The notes under the pieces were generated by a model that was given only the letters and a program-made list of their open reading frames with translations, was not told where the DNA came from and did no database searches. Source: JABDLO01 sp035327565 (lineage in GTDB: Bacteria > Bacteroidota > Bacteroidia > Chitinophagales > Saprospiraceae). From it: a DNA stretch of 64,000 bases. The stretch's first letter is position 1. The number at the start of each line of letters is the position of its first letter. The stretch is taken from positions 8,931 to 72,930 of the forward strand of contig DAOLDB010000015.1 of the NCBI GenBank assembly GCA_035327565.1. The letters run 5' to 3'. The translations under genes and the position numbers were made by a program. Below, one piece after another: positions 52,897 to 62,140 of this stretch.

Positions 52897-53973
52897 ATGA
52901 ACTTCGAACCCATGGGGATAGTCATTCTGTGCGTCTTTCTCGTTTTACATCTCATCTTTTGGTTGGCCTTTTCCATTTTGTTGGTTCCAGATCAACATAT
53001 GAAAAAAACTTTTACTCCTCCGGTAAGCATTATTGTGGCGGTTAAAAATGAAGAAGCGAATATTGGGCTATTGATTGATTTTTTAAAAAACCAGGACTAC
53101 CCTGATTATGAAATCATCATAGTAGATGATTATTCCACCGACCGTACGCTGCAATTGCTCAAAGCAATGAATGGTATTCGCATTCTTCAACCTCCAAACG
53201 ATTTGCCTGGTAAAAAACTGGCTTTGAACACAGGGATTCAAGCTGCTCATTGGGATTATATTGTGCTTACCGATGGAGATTGTTACTCATCCAGTACCAG
53301 GTGGCTTGAAAATATGGTTTCACCCATGGATACCTTTGATGTTGTACTGGCCTATGCCCCTCTGCAATCTGATGGACGCTTTGCGGGCAACTTCGCAGAA
53401 TATGAAACATGGATTACTGGAATGATGTATTTATCTGCAGCACGGGCGGGTTATCCTTATATGGGCGTAGGAAGGAATATTGCATTTACTAAGAAACGCT
53501 TTTTTGATGTTGGAGGCTATACTCATCAAATGGAATACCCGTCCGGTGACGATGATTTGTTGGTTCAGGCCATGGCAAATGGAGAAAATACAGCGGGGGT
53601 TTTGTCGCCGGAAGTCCATGTTTATTCTTCAGCGCCCTCTGATTGGACTTCTTTTTTCAAACAAAAACGCCGGCACATCTCATCTTCATTCCGGTACAAA
53701 ACGTCTCATCAGATCATTCTCACTATGTTCAGCGCTAGTCATATTTTGTTTTATACTCTTTTGTTGACCTTTATTCTTCAAGGCAATATTTTTCTACTTG
53801 GGTTATGGGTTGTTAAAATTGCGATTCAAGCAGGATGTTCCTGGAAAGTATCCAGATATTGGAATGAAATGAGGAATTGGAGGCGTATAATAATATTCGA
53901 TATTTTGTTTTATATGTATTATCTGATAATGATATTTAAACTATGGACACGAAAAAGTACCACCTGGAATTAA
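52897..53973 (+). CDS. Membrane-anchored family 2 glycosyltransferase
   Basis: From ATG 52897 the 358-residue protein has an N-terminal membrane helix (about 6-28), a GT-A domain (VSIIVAVKNEEANIG, IIVDDYSTD, VLTDGDCYSS, the acceptor region PSGDDDLLVQAM and a KQKRRHISS (Q/R)xxRW-like motif) and two C-terminal membrane helices. This layout is that of processive or lipid-linked GT2 enzymes. Its end overlaps the start of rsmG by 31 bp, so the two are co-expressed although functionally unrelated. An in-frame TTG at 52867 is a less likely start. Confidence 0.9.
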   Translation: MNFEPMGIVILCVFLVLHLIFWLAFSILLVPDQHMKKTFTPPVSIIVAVKNEEANIGLLIDFLKNQDYPDYEIIIVDDYSTDRTLQLLKAMNGIRILQPPNDLPGKKLALNTGIQAAHWDYIVLTDGDCYSSSTRWLENMVSPMDTFDVVLAYAPLQSDGRFAGNFAEYETWITGMMYLSAARAGYPYMGVGRNIAFTKKRFFDVGGYTHQMEYPSGDDDLLVQAMANGENTAGVLSPEVHVYSSAPSDWTSFFKQKRRHISSSFRYKTSHQIILTMFSASHILFYTLLLTFILQGNIFLLGLWVVKIAIQAGCSWKVSRYWNEMRNWRRIIIFDILFYMYYLIMIFKLWTRKSTTWN

Positions 53974-54590
53974 TATATAAATATTTTCCGGAACTGAGCG
54001 ATAAACAAAAAGAACGATATGAGACGCTTTGGGATTTATACCAGGATTGGAACGTAAAAATCAATGTAATTTCAAGGAAAGATATTGACAACTTATTCCT
54101 TCATCATGTCATGCATTCCTTGTCAATTTATCGATTTATGCGGTTTCAACCGGGTTCTCAGATTCTTGATTTGGGAACCGGAGGAGGCTTTCCCGGAATT
54201 CCATTGTCGATTGTAATGGAAGATGTCAAATGGGTTTTGATTGATGGAACCAAAAAGAAAATAACAGTAGTTCAGGATGTAGTTGAAAAATTGGAATTAG
54301 AGCATGTACATGCTTACCATTTGCGGGCAGAAGAAGTGAAATTGAAATTTGATTATGTAGTGACAAGGGCTGTTGCTGAGCTGGAAGTTCTTTTAAAATG
54401 GACACGCTCCTTACTGTCACAAAAGCACAGGAATAGCAGACCGAATGGGTTAATTGCTTTAAAAGGAGGGGTATTTAAATCAGAGTTAAAGAAATTGCAC
54501 AGATCAGAGTATACTGAGGTGGTTGCTATTCAAAAGTATTTTAATGAACCCTATTTCGATGAAAAGTATATTGTGTATGTGCAAGGATAA
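53943..54590 (+). CDS. rsmG: 16S rRNA (guanine(527)-N(7))-methyltransferase RsmG
   Basis: The 215-residue protein has the RsmG methyltransferase fold: NVISRKDIDNLFLHHVMHS (about residues 38-56), motif I ILDLGTGGGFPGIPL, LIDGTKKKITVV, and the catalytic-region VTRAVAELEVLLKW. It methylates N7 of G527 in 16S rRNA. Loss of this enzyme gives low-level streptomycin resistance in other bacteria (family knowledge). It starts within the GT2 gene. The ATG at 53943 is the natural start. Confidence 0.94.
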   Translation: MDTKKYHLELIYKYFPELSDKQKERYETLWDLYQDWNVKINVISRKDIDNLFLHHVMHSLSIYRFMRFQPGSQILDLGTGGGFPGIPLSIVMEDVKWVLIDGTKKKITVVQDVVEKLELEHVHAYHLRAEEVKLKFDYVVTRAVAELEVLLKWTRSLLSQKHRNSRPNGLIALKGGVFKSELKKLHRSEYTEVVAIQKYFNEPYFDEKYIVYVQG

Positions 54591-54687
54591 TTAAATTATT
54601 CAGTTTCAAACAATAAAGAGATCGTGAATCCAGTTCATACCATACAGTGAATTCATGACAACTAAATTTTTTAACTAAATTATTTCT

Positions 54688-54921
54688 ATGAAGCAAAGCT
54701 ACACTGACGAAAAACTTATTCAATTCATTTACGGAGAATGTGACATTCTTGAAAGGCTCGAGATAGAGGATGCCCTGGAAAGTGATTTCTTTCTTAAAGA
54801 TGCATACCTATCATTGTTTGATGCATACAAAATGCTTCCAAAGGTGAATTATTCTCCGCGAAGCCAATTATTAACAAACATATTGGAGTATAGCGCAAAC
54901 ACTCTTGAAGTATCAGTGTAA
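54688..54921 (+). CDS. Small conserved-type soluble protein, anti-sigma-N-terminus-like
   Basis: The 77-residue protein reads MKQSYTDEKLIQFIYGE followed by acidic helices (LERLEIEDALESDFFLKDAY) and a C-terminal helix. The pattern 'x-L-I-x-F-I-Y-G-E ... L ... I-E-x-x-L' resembles the short helical N-terminal part of anti-sigma-like proteins of Bacteroidota, but zinc ligands are absent and no sigma gene is near. It may be one of the small proteins of this phylum with unknown role. The intrinsic terminator just after the stop supports a real transcription unit. Confidence 0.7.
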   Translation: MKQSYTDEKLIQFIYGECDILERLEIEDALESDFFLKDAYLSLFDAYKMLPKVNYSPRSQLLTNILEYSANTLEVSV

Positions 54922-54946
54922 ATGAAGTATAAGTGCAGAAAATTTT

Positions 54947-54986
54947 AAAGGGAAACAGGGCCAGGCTTTTGTTTCCCTTTTTTGTT
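54947..54986 (+). terminator. Intrinsic terminator
   Basis: A 10-bp perfect stem AAAGGGAAAC/GTTTCCCTTT with a 14-nt loop is followed by further T residues. It lies 25 bp after the stop of the 77-residue protein gene. Confidence 0.85.
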
Positions 54987-55234
54987 TTCGTGATCCTGGA
55001 AGGAAACACATTCACCATATTCTTCGATATTCTTTCAACTAAGATCAAATACGGTCGATTATTTTGATCACTTCATCGATACTGTTCTTTTCTTTTGTAT
55101 TAGAAATGATTGAATACACTTTTGTTTAAGAGTTTAAATTTTTTATTAAACGATAAATCAATATTTTTGCAAAAGTTGATTCTGAATAGAAGATAATTAT
55201 TCAGCAAATTCTCACAACAATTAAAAAGAAAATT
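54987..55234. other. Spacer with possible promoter of the LolA-like gene
   Basis: No gene is seen. TATTTTTG at 55162-55169 fits the Bacteroidota -7 element TAnnTTTG, about 65 bp before the start at 55235. A -33 TTTG is not at the normal distance (TTTA is present), so the promoter assignment is weak. Confidence 0.3.
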
Positions 55235-55969
55235 ATGAAAACAATTAAATTATTTTTTTTTGGCGTTTTTATGGTCTTTGGAACTTCGGTATTTGCGCAA
55301 TCTGCCGATGAAATTATAGCCAATTATTTTGAAATAACGGGAGGGAAAGAAAACTGGGCCAAATTAAAAGGCATTAAAATGAATGCGATTGCAAGTGCGC
55401 AGGGAATGGAAATACCAGTAGAAATTGTTCAAACTGCAGATGGGAAGCAGGCCGTTATCATCACTTTTCAAGGACAAACCATTACCCAGTTAGCTTTTGA
55501 TGGAGAGACCATGTGGTCTACCAATTTCATGACCATGCAAGCGGAAAAAAGTGATAGTGAATCTACAGAAAACATGAAAAAAACTATTGGGGACTTCCCG
55601 TCTCCACTTTTTAATTATAAAAATAGAGGATATAGTGCTGAACTTGTAGGGACAGAAACCATTGAAGGTACTGAGACTTTCAAAATTAAATTTACGCAAA
55701 AGCCCCTGTTAGTCGACGGGAAAGAAGAGCCAAATATTTCTTACTATTATTTCGATAGTGAGACATATATTATTATTCAGACGGAGACGGAAATCAAACA
55801 AGGCCCCATGGCAGGACAAAAGAACATTTCAACCATGAGTGAATATGAAGAAGTCGAGGGGTTGTATTTTCCATTCAGCATGGGAATGATGGGGCAATCC
55901 ATACAAATCAAATCGATTGAGTTAAATCCAGCGTTGAATGATTCTATTTTTGCTTTTCCTGGAAAATAA
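55235..55969 (+). CDS. Exported LolA-like/outer-membrane-lipoprotein-sorting-type protein
   Basis: The 244-residue protein has a signal peptide (about 1-21, cut after VFAQ) and a mature beta-rich domain typical of the LolA-like superfamily. It opens ADEIIANYFEITGGKENW, followed by LAFDGETMWSTN, then ISYYYFDSETYIIIQTETEI and GLYFPFSMGM. Bacteroidota have many such paralogues, some encoded next to peptidases. True lipoprotein sorting is not shown, and no LolB or LolCDE gene is near. It lies 73 bp upstream of the propeller-protein gene on the same strand and may share a transcript. Confidence 0.85.
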   Translation: MKTIKLFFFGVFMVFGTSVFAQSADEIIANYFEITGGKENWAKLKGIKMNAIASAQGMEIPVEIVQTADGKQAVIITFQGQTITQLAFDGETMWSTNFMTMQAEKSDSESTENMKKTIGDFPSPLFNYKNRGYSAELVGTETIEGTETFKIKFTQKPLLVDGKEEPNISYYYFDSETYIIIQTETEIKQGPMAGQKNISTMSEYEEVEGLYFPFSMGMMGQSIQIKSIELNPALNDSIFAFPGK

Positions 55970-56042
55970 TTTGTATCCGGGGATGCTGTAAATCTCTATA
56001 TTAAGGACAATTTATATACCATCGGATAAAAACCTAAATGAA

Positions 56043-59000
56043 ATGGCAAGGATATCTGGCATAATCTATTTTGTATTTTTTTCTTCGCTTTCTTTATTTT
56101 GTCAGGAAGCGATATCTCTCAAAGGAGACCAGCTTTTTGGCTCAATGAAGGCAAGACATATTGGTCCGGCAGTGATGAGTGGTCGAATTACCGACATTGA
56201 GCTTCACCCGAAAAACAGCAATATTATTTATGCAGGTGCTGCAGGTGGAGGAGTTTGGAAATCGACTGACGGAGGTATTTTCTTTACTTCCATATTTGAC
56301 AAGCATGCGCAATCTATTGGGTGTATAACAGTAGATCCGGTTGACCCTGACAATGTGATTTGGGTGGGTACAGGAGAAACCTGGGTGAGGAACAGTGTAT
56401 CTGTGGGCGATGGTATTTACAAAAGCACCGATGGTGGCAATAATTGGAAATCAATGGGCTTGAATAACTCAGAACGTATTGCCGGCATTAGAATTAACCC
56501 AAAGAATAATCAGGAAATTTACGTTGGCGTGCTTGGAGCTTTGTGGAGTGACAGTGATGAAAGAGGAGTTTATAAATCCTCAGACGGGGGTGAAAACTGG
56601 GAAAAAATTCTTTATATCAATGAAACCACAGGAGTTGCCGACATTGAAATGGATCCATTGAACCCTAACATACTTTATGTATCTATGTGGGAGTTCAGAC
56701 GAACTCCATGGAGTTTTAATTCCGGGGGTATACATAGTGGATTATATAAAACTACCGATGGAGGAAAAAACTGGGAAAAAATTCACAATGGTTTTCCTTC
56801 CGGAAAATTGGGGAGAATCGCTTTAGCCGTAGCTCCTTCTAATCCTAACATTATCTATGTAGTTTTGGAAACGGAAAAAAAGGAAACCAATGGGTTATAC
56901 CGCTCTGACGATGGGGGAATTTCCTGGAAACATTTGAATAAAGATTTTGAATTGGTTGTTCGGCCATTTTATTTTTCAAGAATAATAGTAGACCCAAAAA
57001 ATCCGGATAAACTGGTGAAGGGTGGACTTTACGGAGCAATCAGTCGTGACGGTGGTAAAACTTTTAAGAACCTGGGAATGATGCACCCTGACATCCATGA
57101 TGTTGCATTTCACATTGACAATTCAGATATCATGTATGTAGGGACTGATGGTGGTGTGTACCGCTCGTTCAATGGAGGCAGCACTTTGGAAATAGTTCAG
57201 AATTTACCGGTATCTCAGTTTTATCATGTTAGTGTTGATGATGCTGAGCCCTATAATGTTTATGGAGGACTTCAGGATAACGGCTCCTGGTATGGGCCAT
57301 CCTCAGCACCAGGAGGCGTAAAAGCCAAACACTGGAATCCCGTGGGGTATGGTGATGGATTCAGGGTATTGAAGCACCCCACTAAAAATATCATTTATTC
57401 AGAAATGCAAGGCGCTGCCAATGTTTGGAGATATGATGCGGATAGAGGTCACACAAAAACCATCCAGCCATTAGCTGAAAAAGGAGATCCAAAGCTTCGT
57501 TTCAATTGGAATGCACCCATGGCATTAAGCAAATTCAATCCGGATCGCATTTATATGGGGAGTCAGTTTTTGCACAAATCTGACGATTTGGGAGATACAT
57601 GGACAAAAATTTCTCCGGATTTAACAACTAATGATCCTGCTAAACAAGAGCAAAGTAAATCAGGAGGGCTTTCCACTGATAACTCAGGTGCGGAAACACA
57701 TACTACCATATTTACCATTGCAGAATCCCCACTCGATGAAAAAATTATTTGGGTAGGTACGGATGATGGAAATGTTCAGGTTACACAAGATGGGGGTAAA
57801 TCCTGGACGAATACAGTTGATAATATATCCGGGTTACCAAAAAACGCTTGGTGCTATAAGGTTTTTGCTAGCAATCACAATAAAGGAACCGCCTATACAG
57901 TGTTTGAAAACCATGCCAGAGGAGATTTTACTCCCTACCTTTATAAAACCACTGATTTTGGTAAATCATGGACAAGCCTGATTACAGATGATATCATAGG
58001 CTTTGCTAGAAGTATTCAGGAAGACTATATGAATGAAAACTTATTGTTTCTGGGCACTGAATTTGGATTATTCATTACGGTTGACGGCGGTAAAAGCTGG
58101 TCTCGCTTCACTAATAATATGCCTGCAGCTACCGTAAAATACCTGGCTTTACAGGAACGAACCAATGATTTGGTTATGGCAACCCACGGAAGAGGGATCA
58201 TAATCTTAGACGATATTTCCCCATTACGAGAAATCACTCCTGAAGTTTTAAGCAAGGAGGTTCATTTTTTCAAATCCAGGCCCTTTATAATGAAAGAAAA
58301 AACTGCGTTTGTTGATAATTTTGGTACGGAAACTCAGTTTGTTGGCCAAAACCCATCCGATCAAGGGCGGATAGTCTATTATTTAAATAAGCGGCATACC
58401 TTTGGAAAGATGGAAATGGAAATTCAAGACCTTGAAGGGAACAAATTGGCAACTCTTAACCCGGGAAAAGCAAAAGGCCTGAATATCATTGAGTGGAATT
58501 TTACTACCCGGGGACCTAAAATAGCCGAAGGAAAAACTTTCAGCTTTGGTGGATTTGCATTGCCAAGGGTTCAGGCAGGGAAATACAATGTGGTGATGAA
58601 GAAAGGCAATGAAGTATTCACCCACCCAATCGAAGTTATAAATGACCCCAATTCTTTAGTGACTGCAGACGACAGAATTGAGCACAAACAAATGGTTCAA
58701 CTGCTTTTTAACATGAATGAAGAGCTCGCGTACACCGTGTATAAAATGCAAACCATTATTCAAACCGCAGAACAACTTAAAAAGGAGGATGTGAAATCAA
58801 AGTCTGTCGTTGAACCTCTTATTACTGATTTAAACAATTTAATGAAAAGAATGGTAATAACTTCCGGTGACAATTATGTGGACAGTGCAGAGCCCGAGCT
58901 GAGAGAAAAACTGGCTGATTTGTACAGTGGGGTTGTGAACAATTATGGCAGACCTACAGGCACTCAAATGTCTAATTATGAACTGGTAAAAGAATTATAT

Positions 59001-59126
59001 GATACAAATTTGGGTAAATATCATATCATTGAAAAAAATCATTTACCGAAATTGAATAACTATTTGAAAAAGAAAAATAAATCTCCGGTTGTATTTTTAA
59101 CCAGGGATGAATTCATAAATCAATAA
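56043..59126 (+). CDS. Exported VPS10/sortilin-type Asp-box beta-propeller protein
   Basis: The 1027-residue protein has a signal peptide (about residues 1-20). It then contains many Asp-box (BNR-like) repeats: KSTDGGIFF, KSTDGGNNW, KSSDGGENW, KTTDGGKNW, RSDDGGISW, SRDGGKTF, TQDGGKSW, KTTDFGKSW and TVDGGKSW. Together they form one or two large propellers over residues about 35-720, resembling sortilin/VPS10 and xyloglucanase-type folds. The C-terminal part (about 780-1027) is a beta domain followed by helices. No catalytic residue set of a glycosidase can be assigned by eye. The protein family is frequent in Bacteroidota; function is unknown. A bidirectional terminator follows. Confidence 0.88.
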   Translation: MARISGIIYFVFFSSLSLFCQEAISLKGDQLFGSMKARHIGPAVMSGRITDIELHPKNSNIIYAGAAGGGVWKSTDGGIFFTSIFDKHAQSIGCITVDPVDPDNVIWVGTGETWVRNSVSVGDGIYKSTDGGNNWKSMGLNNSERIAGIRINPKNNQEIYVGVLGALWSDSDERGVYKSSDGGENWEKILYINETTGVADIEMDPLNPNILYVSMWEFRRTPWSFNSGGIHSGLYKTTDGGKNWEKIHNGFPSGKLGRIALAVAPSNPNIIYVVLETEKKETNGLYRSDDGGISWKHLNKDFELVVRPFYFSRIIVDPKNPDKLVKGGLYGAISRDGGKTFKNLGMMHPDIHDVAFHIDNSDIMYVGTDGGVYRSFNGGSTLEIVQNLPVSQFYHVSVDDAEPYNVYGGLQDNGSWYGPSSAPGGVKAKHWNPVGYGDGFRVLKHPTKNIIYSEMQGAANVWRYDADRGHTKTIQPLAEKGDPKLRFNWNAPMALSKFNPDRIYMGSQFLHKSDDLGDTWTKISPDLTTNDPAKQEQSKSGGLSTDNSGAETHTTIFTIAESPLDEKIIWVGTDDGNVQVTQDGGKSWTNTVDNISGLPKNAWCYKVFASNHNKGTAYTVFENHARGDFTPYLYKTTDFGKSWTSLITDDIIGFARSIQEDYMNENLLFLGTEFGLFITVDGGKSWSRFTNNMPAATVKYLALQERTNDLVMATHGRGIIILDDISPLREITPEVLSKEVHFFKSRPFIMKEKTAFVDNFGTETQFVGQNPSDQGRIVYYLNKRHTFGKMEMEIQDLEGNKLATLNPGKAKGLNIIEWNFTTRGPKIAEGKTFSFGGFALPRVQAGKYNVVMKKGNEVFTHPIEVINDPNSLVTADDRIEHKQMVQLLFNMNEELAYTVYKMQTIIQTAEQLKKEDVKSKSVVEPLITDLNNLMKRMVITSGDNYVDSAEPELREKLADLYSGVVNNYGRPTGTQMSNYELVKELYDTNLGKYHIIEKNHLPKLNNYLKKKNKSPVVFLTRDEFINQ

Positions 59127-59151
59127 AATGCTTTGATGAAACCCTATGGTT

Positions 59152-59179
59152 AAAGGCCTTCTGTTTTCAGAAGGCTTTT
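59152..59179. terminator. Bidirectional intrinsic terminator between convergent genes
   Basis: GCCTTCTG (59156-59163) and CAGAAGGC (59168-59175) pair exactly around a TTTT loop. The flanking AAAG and TTTT lengthen the stem and give a T-run on the plus strand and a shorter one on the minus strand. It separates the propeller gene from rfbA. Confidence 0.85.
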
Positions 59180-59194
59180 CTATTGGATTCCGTT

Positions 59195-60058
59195 TTATTC
59201 TCCTAACAATTGCAGCAGATATTCCCCATATCCACTCTTAAGATATTTATGCCCCAATCGTTCCAGTTGGGAGTCATTGATAAAACCCTGGTTATAGGCT
59301 GCTTCTTCGATACATCCAATTTTCAGACCCTGCCTTTCTTCAATGACCTGGATAAACTGTCCGGCTTGCATAAGCGATTCGTGTGTCCCTGTATCCAACC
59401 ATGCAATACCCCGACCCAAAACCCCAACTTTAAGTCGGTTTCGATTTAAATATTCAACATTGACATCGGTAATTTCATATTCCCCTCTTGCTGAGGGTTT
59501 CAGGTTTTTTGCAATTTCCACTACCTCATTATTATAAAAATAAATTCCTGGAACAGCATAGGATGATTTAGGATGAGATGGTTTTTCTTCAATGGATATC
59601 GCTTGAAGGTTTTTATCAAATTCAACTACCCCATATCTTTGCGGATCCGCAACTCTATAGGCAAACACTATGCCCCCCTCGGGATTGGTACTGCTTTGCA
59701 ATAGTTCTTCAAGGCCGTTTCCATAAAAAATATTGTCTCCCAGGATCAATGAAACATTGTCACTACCTATAAAATTCTCACCTATGACAAATGCTTGTGC
59801 AAGACCATTGGGGTCCTTTTGTTCAGCATATGTGAAGGAACAACCGATATCTTCACCGTCTTTTAAAAGATATTGAAAGTGGGGAAGGTCTCTGGGCGAA
59901 GATATTATGAGTATTTCCTGGATTCCGGCATTAATCAAGGTAGATAAAGGATAATATATCATGGGCTTATCATAAACAGGCATCATCTGCTTGCTCATAG
60001 CCAAAGTTAATGGATACAATCGGGTGCCGAGACCTCCGGCTAAGATAATTCCTTTCAT
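59195..60058 (-). CDS. rfbA: Glucose-1-phosphate thymidylyltransferase
   Basis: The 287-residue protein has all RfbA signatures: KGIILAGGLGTRLYPLT (residues 2-18), SKQMMPVYDKPMIYYPLS, LILGDNIFYG, VVEFD, SIEEKPSHPKS and YEITDVN followed by WLDTGTHESL. It makes dTDP-glucose, the first step to dTDP-L-rhamnose and other dTDP-sugars for surface glycans. The rfbB, rfbC and rfbD genes are not in the window. It stands alone in convergent orientation to the propeller gene. Confidence 0.95.
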   Translation of the reverse strand: MKGIILAGGLGTRLYPLTLAMSKQMMPVYDKPMIYYPLSTLINAGIQEILIISSPRDLPHFQYLLKDGEDIGCSFTYAEQKDPNGLAQAFVIGENFIGSDNVSLILGDNIFYGNGLEELLQSSTNPEGGIVFAYRVADPQRYGVVEFDKNLQAISIEEKPSHPKSSYAVPGIYFYNNEVVEIAKNLKPSARGEYEITDVNVEYLNRNRLKVGVLGRGIAWLDTGTHESLMQAGQFIQVIEERQGLKIGCIEEAAYNQGFINDSQLERLGHKYLKSGYGEYLLQLLGE

Positions 60059-60192
60059 TTCGGATAGGTTTTAAGACAAATTCTTCTTAATCCTTCATAA
60101 GTATATAAGAATTCCATAAGGCCTAAAGGTAAAGTATTTTTTGTTCGCTTGCGCTAAAAGAGAGTAAAGAACCAATATGATTAAAACACGAC

Positions 60193-60510
60193 TTATTCAG
60201 GAGCCAGGCGCACTACAAGCCCATCCAACTTTTCGTATATAGGTATTTGACAGCCCAATCTTGAATTTTTTTGTACATGGAAAGCTTCCGATAACATGGC
60301 CTCCTCATCCTGTGAAACCGGCGGAAGTTCATGAGGGGATTCTACATAAATCTGACAAGAGGCACAAAGAGCCATACCACCGCAAATGCCTTCTACTGGC
60401 ATATCATAAGCCTTGCATAGCTCCATAATGTTCATTTGTATTCCGGTAGGTATTTCCAGGCTATGAGAAATTCCTTCGCGGTCATAGACATCGATACGAA
60501 TCTGGTTCAT
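60193..60510 (-). CDS. 2Fe-2S ferredoxin, adrenodoxin type
   Basis: The 105-residue protein carries the cluster ligands Cys43, Cys49, Cys52 (CGGMALCASC, C-x5-C-x2-C) and Cys87 in RLGCQI, the adrenodoxin/ISC-type arrangement. Its start overlaps the stop of the FNR-like reductase gene as ATGA, so the two form an electron-transfer pair. In this operon it most likely hands electrons from the reductase to the siroheme enzyme encoded upstream. It is the last gene of the unit; no terminator was seen after it. Confidence 0.92.
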   Translation of the reverse strand: MNQIRIDVYDREGISHSLEIPTGIQMNIMELCKAYDMPVEGICGGMALCASCQIYVESPHELPPVSQDEEAMLSEAFHVQKNSRLGCQIPIYEKLDGLVVRLAPE

Positions 60511-61559
60511 GGGTGGGATAACGATTGCAGTAAAGATGGCTGAGGATCAAATCCCTGCACTCCCTGAACGGTGGTATATTTCATGGTATGTTTTTTTCCG
60601 GGATGTACAATGTGATAGGCCGATTGCACAGCCATGGTAGCTTCATGAAATCCGCAAAGGATTAACTTAAGCTTTCCAGGGTAGGTATTAACGTCACCTA
60701 CTGCAAATATGCCCGGGATATTGGTACTATAATCCAATTGATTGTCTACGACAATGGCGTTTTTTTCTATTTCGAGCCCCCAGCCTCCTATAGGACCTAA
60801 TTTTGGGCTAAGTCCAAATAGAGGCAACCATGCTTCAGTGCTTATGGTTTTGACTATATCCGCCTCTTTATTTCTGATATCCACCGCCTCCAATTTGTGG
60901 TCCCCATGGATGCCGGACACTTCAGCATACGTCAATAGTTGTAATCTTCCCTTATGTGCCAGGATATTGACTTTTTCAACAGAATCCCTATGCGCACGGA
61001 ACTGGTCGCTGCGGTGAACCAAAGCTACTGACTTTGCATCACGTTCAGCAAAGTAAATGGCCCAATCCAGGGCAGAATCCCCTCCTCCTGAAATGACAAT
61101 ATTCTTATCATAAAAAATTGAAGGATCTTTTACCAAATAATAAACTCCATTATTTTCCCATTGCTCAATGCCGGAAATATTGGGTCTTCTTGGTTCAAAA
61201 CGTCCGAGTCCACCTGCAATAATGATAGCAGGTGCACTGTGGACAGTTCCTTCGTCAGTGGTAACAATAAATTTTCCTTCTCCGGACTTTTCAATGGATA
61301 CCGCACTTTCTCCCAATGTAAATCCTGGCCTGAAAGGGGCTGCCTGTTCTATCAGATTATTCACAAGGTCACCAGCCAAAATATTGGGCAATCCGGGAAT
61401 GTCATAAATAGGTTTTTTAGGATAAATTTCAATCAATTGGCCTCCGGGCTGGGGCAGACTGTCAATCAAATGGCACCGCATTTTCATCAGCCCTGCTTCA
61501 AAAACCGTAAACAATCCAACCGGACCCGCTCCAATAATGATGATATCTGTCTGAATCAT
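60507..61559 (-). CDS. Thioredoxin-reductase-like ferredoxin--NAD(P)+ reductase
   Basis: From ATG 61559 the 350-residue flavoprotein has the FAD motif IIIGAGPVGLFTVFEAG, the PGGQL segment, a second nucleotide motif VISGGGDSALDWA, and the C-terminal FAVGDVNTYPGKLKLILCGFHEAT. There is no redox CxxC, as in the YumC-type ferredoxin-NADP reductases. It reduces the ferredoxin encoded next to it. The start at 61559 overlaps the upstream stop in an ATGA; ATG 61574 is also in frame and would add five residues. Confidence 0.92.
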   Translation of the reverse strand: MIQTDIIIIGAGPVGLFTVFEAGLMKMRCHLIDSLPQPGGQLIEIYPKKPIYDIPGLPNILAGDLVNNLIEQAAPFRPGFTLGESAVSIEKSGEGKFIVTTDEGTVHSAPAIIIAGGLGRFEPRRPNISGIEQWENNGVYYLVKDPSIFYDKNIVISGGGDSALDWAIYFAERDAKSVALVHRSDQFRAHRDSVEKVNILAHKGRLQLLTYAEVSGIHGDHKLEAVDIRNKEADIVKTISTEAWLPLFGLSPKLGPIGGWGLEIEKNAIVVDNQLDYSTNIPGIFAVGDVNTYPGKLKLILCGFHEATMAVQSAYHIVHPGKKHTMKYTTVQGVQGFDPQPSLLQSLSHP

Positions 61560-62140
61560 ACTTCTTCCATCCATTTTTTAGTCAAAGTATTCAAATGCTC
61601 CACTTTTTGTTTAAATTCCATTTTAAGAGACTTTCTATATTTATACAAATGATTAAGCAAATCATGAATGTCGTCTGGAAAAATATCTTCAAGAAGTTGC
61701 CTTATTCTTTTAGCCATCGTAGGCGATTTGCCATTGGTTGAAATGCTGATTTTCAGATGTCCTTTACTAACGATACCACCAAGATAGAAATCACATATTT
61801 CAGGCGTATCTGCCACATTGATCAACAAATTCAATGAACGGGCATCCCTATATATCTGGCGGTTGAGTTCTTGATTATTGGTAGCCGCCAATACCAGATC
61901 CATTCCTTGTAAGAATGAAGGCCGGTAGGTATCATTGATAATTTCCAATGAAAAGGATTGGGCCAGAAAATGGATTTCTGGAAGAATTTCCGGGGCTACC
62001 AGAGTGGCTCTGGCATCCGGGCTGGATTTATACAAAAAACCAAGCTTCTCCAGCGCTACCTCCCCACCTCCAATAACCAGAAGTTTTAATTGTGAAACTT
62101 TCAAAAATACAGGAAATAAAGTGTTTTGGCTATCCGTCAT
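61556..62140 (-). CDS. Precorrin-2 dehydrogenase/sirohydrochlorin ferrochelatase (CysG N-terminal type, Met8-like)
   Basis: The 194-residue protein contains the NAD-binding start LLVIGGGEVALEKLGFL (about residues 20-36), LVLAATNNQELNRQI, LINVADTPEICDFYLGGIV and the ISISTNGKSPTMAKRIRQLLE block, all typical of the CysG N-terminal domain. It oxidises precorrin-2 to sirohydrochlorin and inserts iron to give siroheme. Both neighbours overlap it by ATGA. The methylase half of CysG is encoded separately by the next gene upstream. Confidence 0.93.
   Translation of the reverse strand: MTDSQNTLFPVFLKVSQLKLLVIGGGEVALEKLGFLYKSSPDARATLVAPEILPEIHFLAQSFSLEIINDTYRPSFLQGMDLVLAATNNQELNRQIYRDARSLNLLINVADTPEICDFYLGGIVSKGHLKISISTNGKSPTMAKRIRQLLEDIFPDDIHDLLNHLYKYRKSLKMEFKQKVEHLNTLTKKWMEEV

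Noticed and set aside
55235..55969. Assignment as the lipoprotein chaperone LolA itself
   Set aside because: Only the general LolA-like fold pattern is visible; no lol genes nearby and many Bacteroidota paralogues share it.
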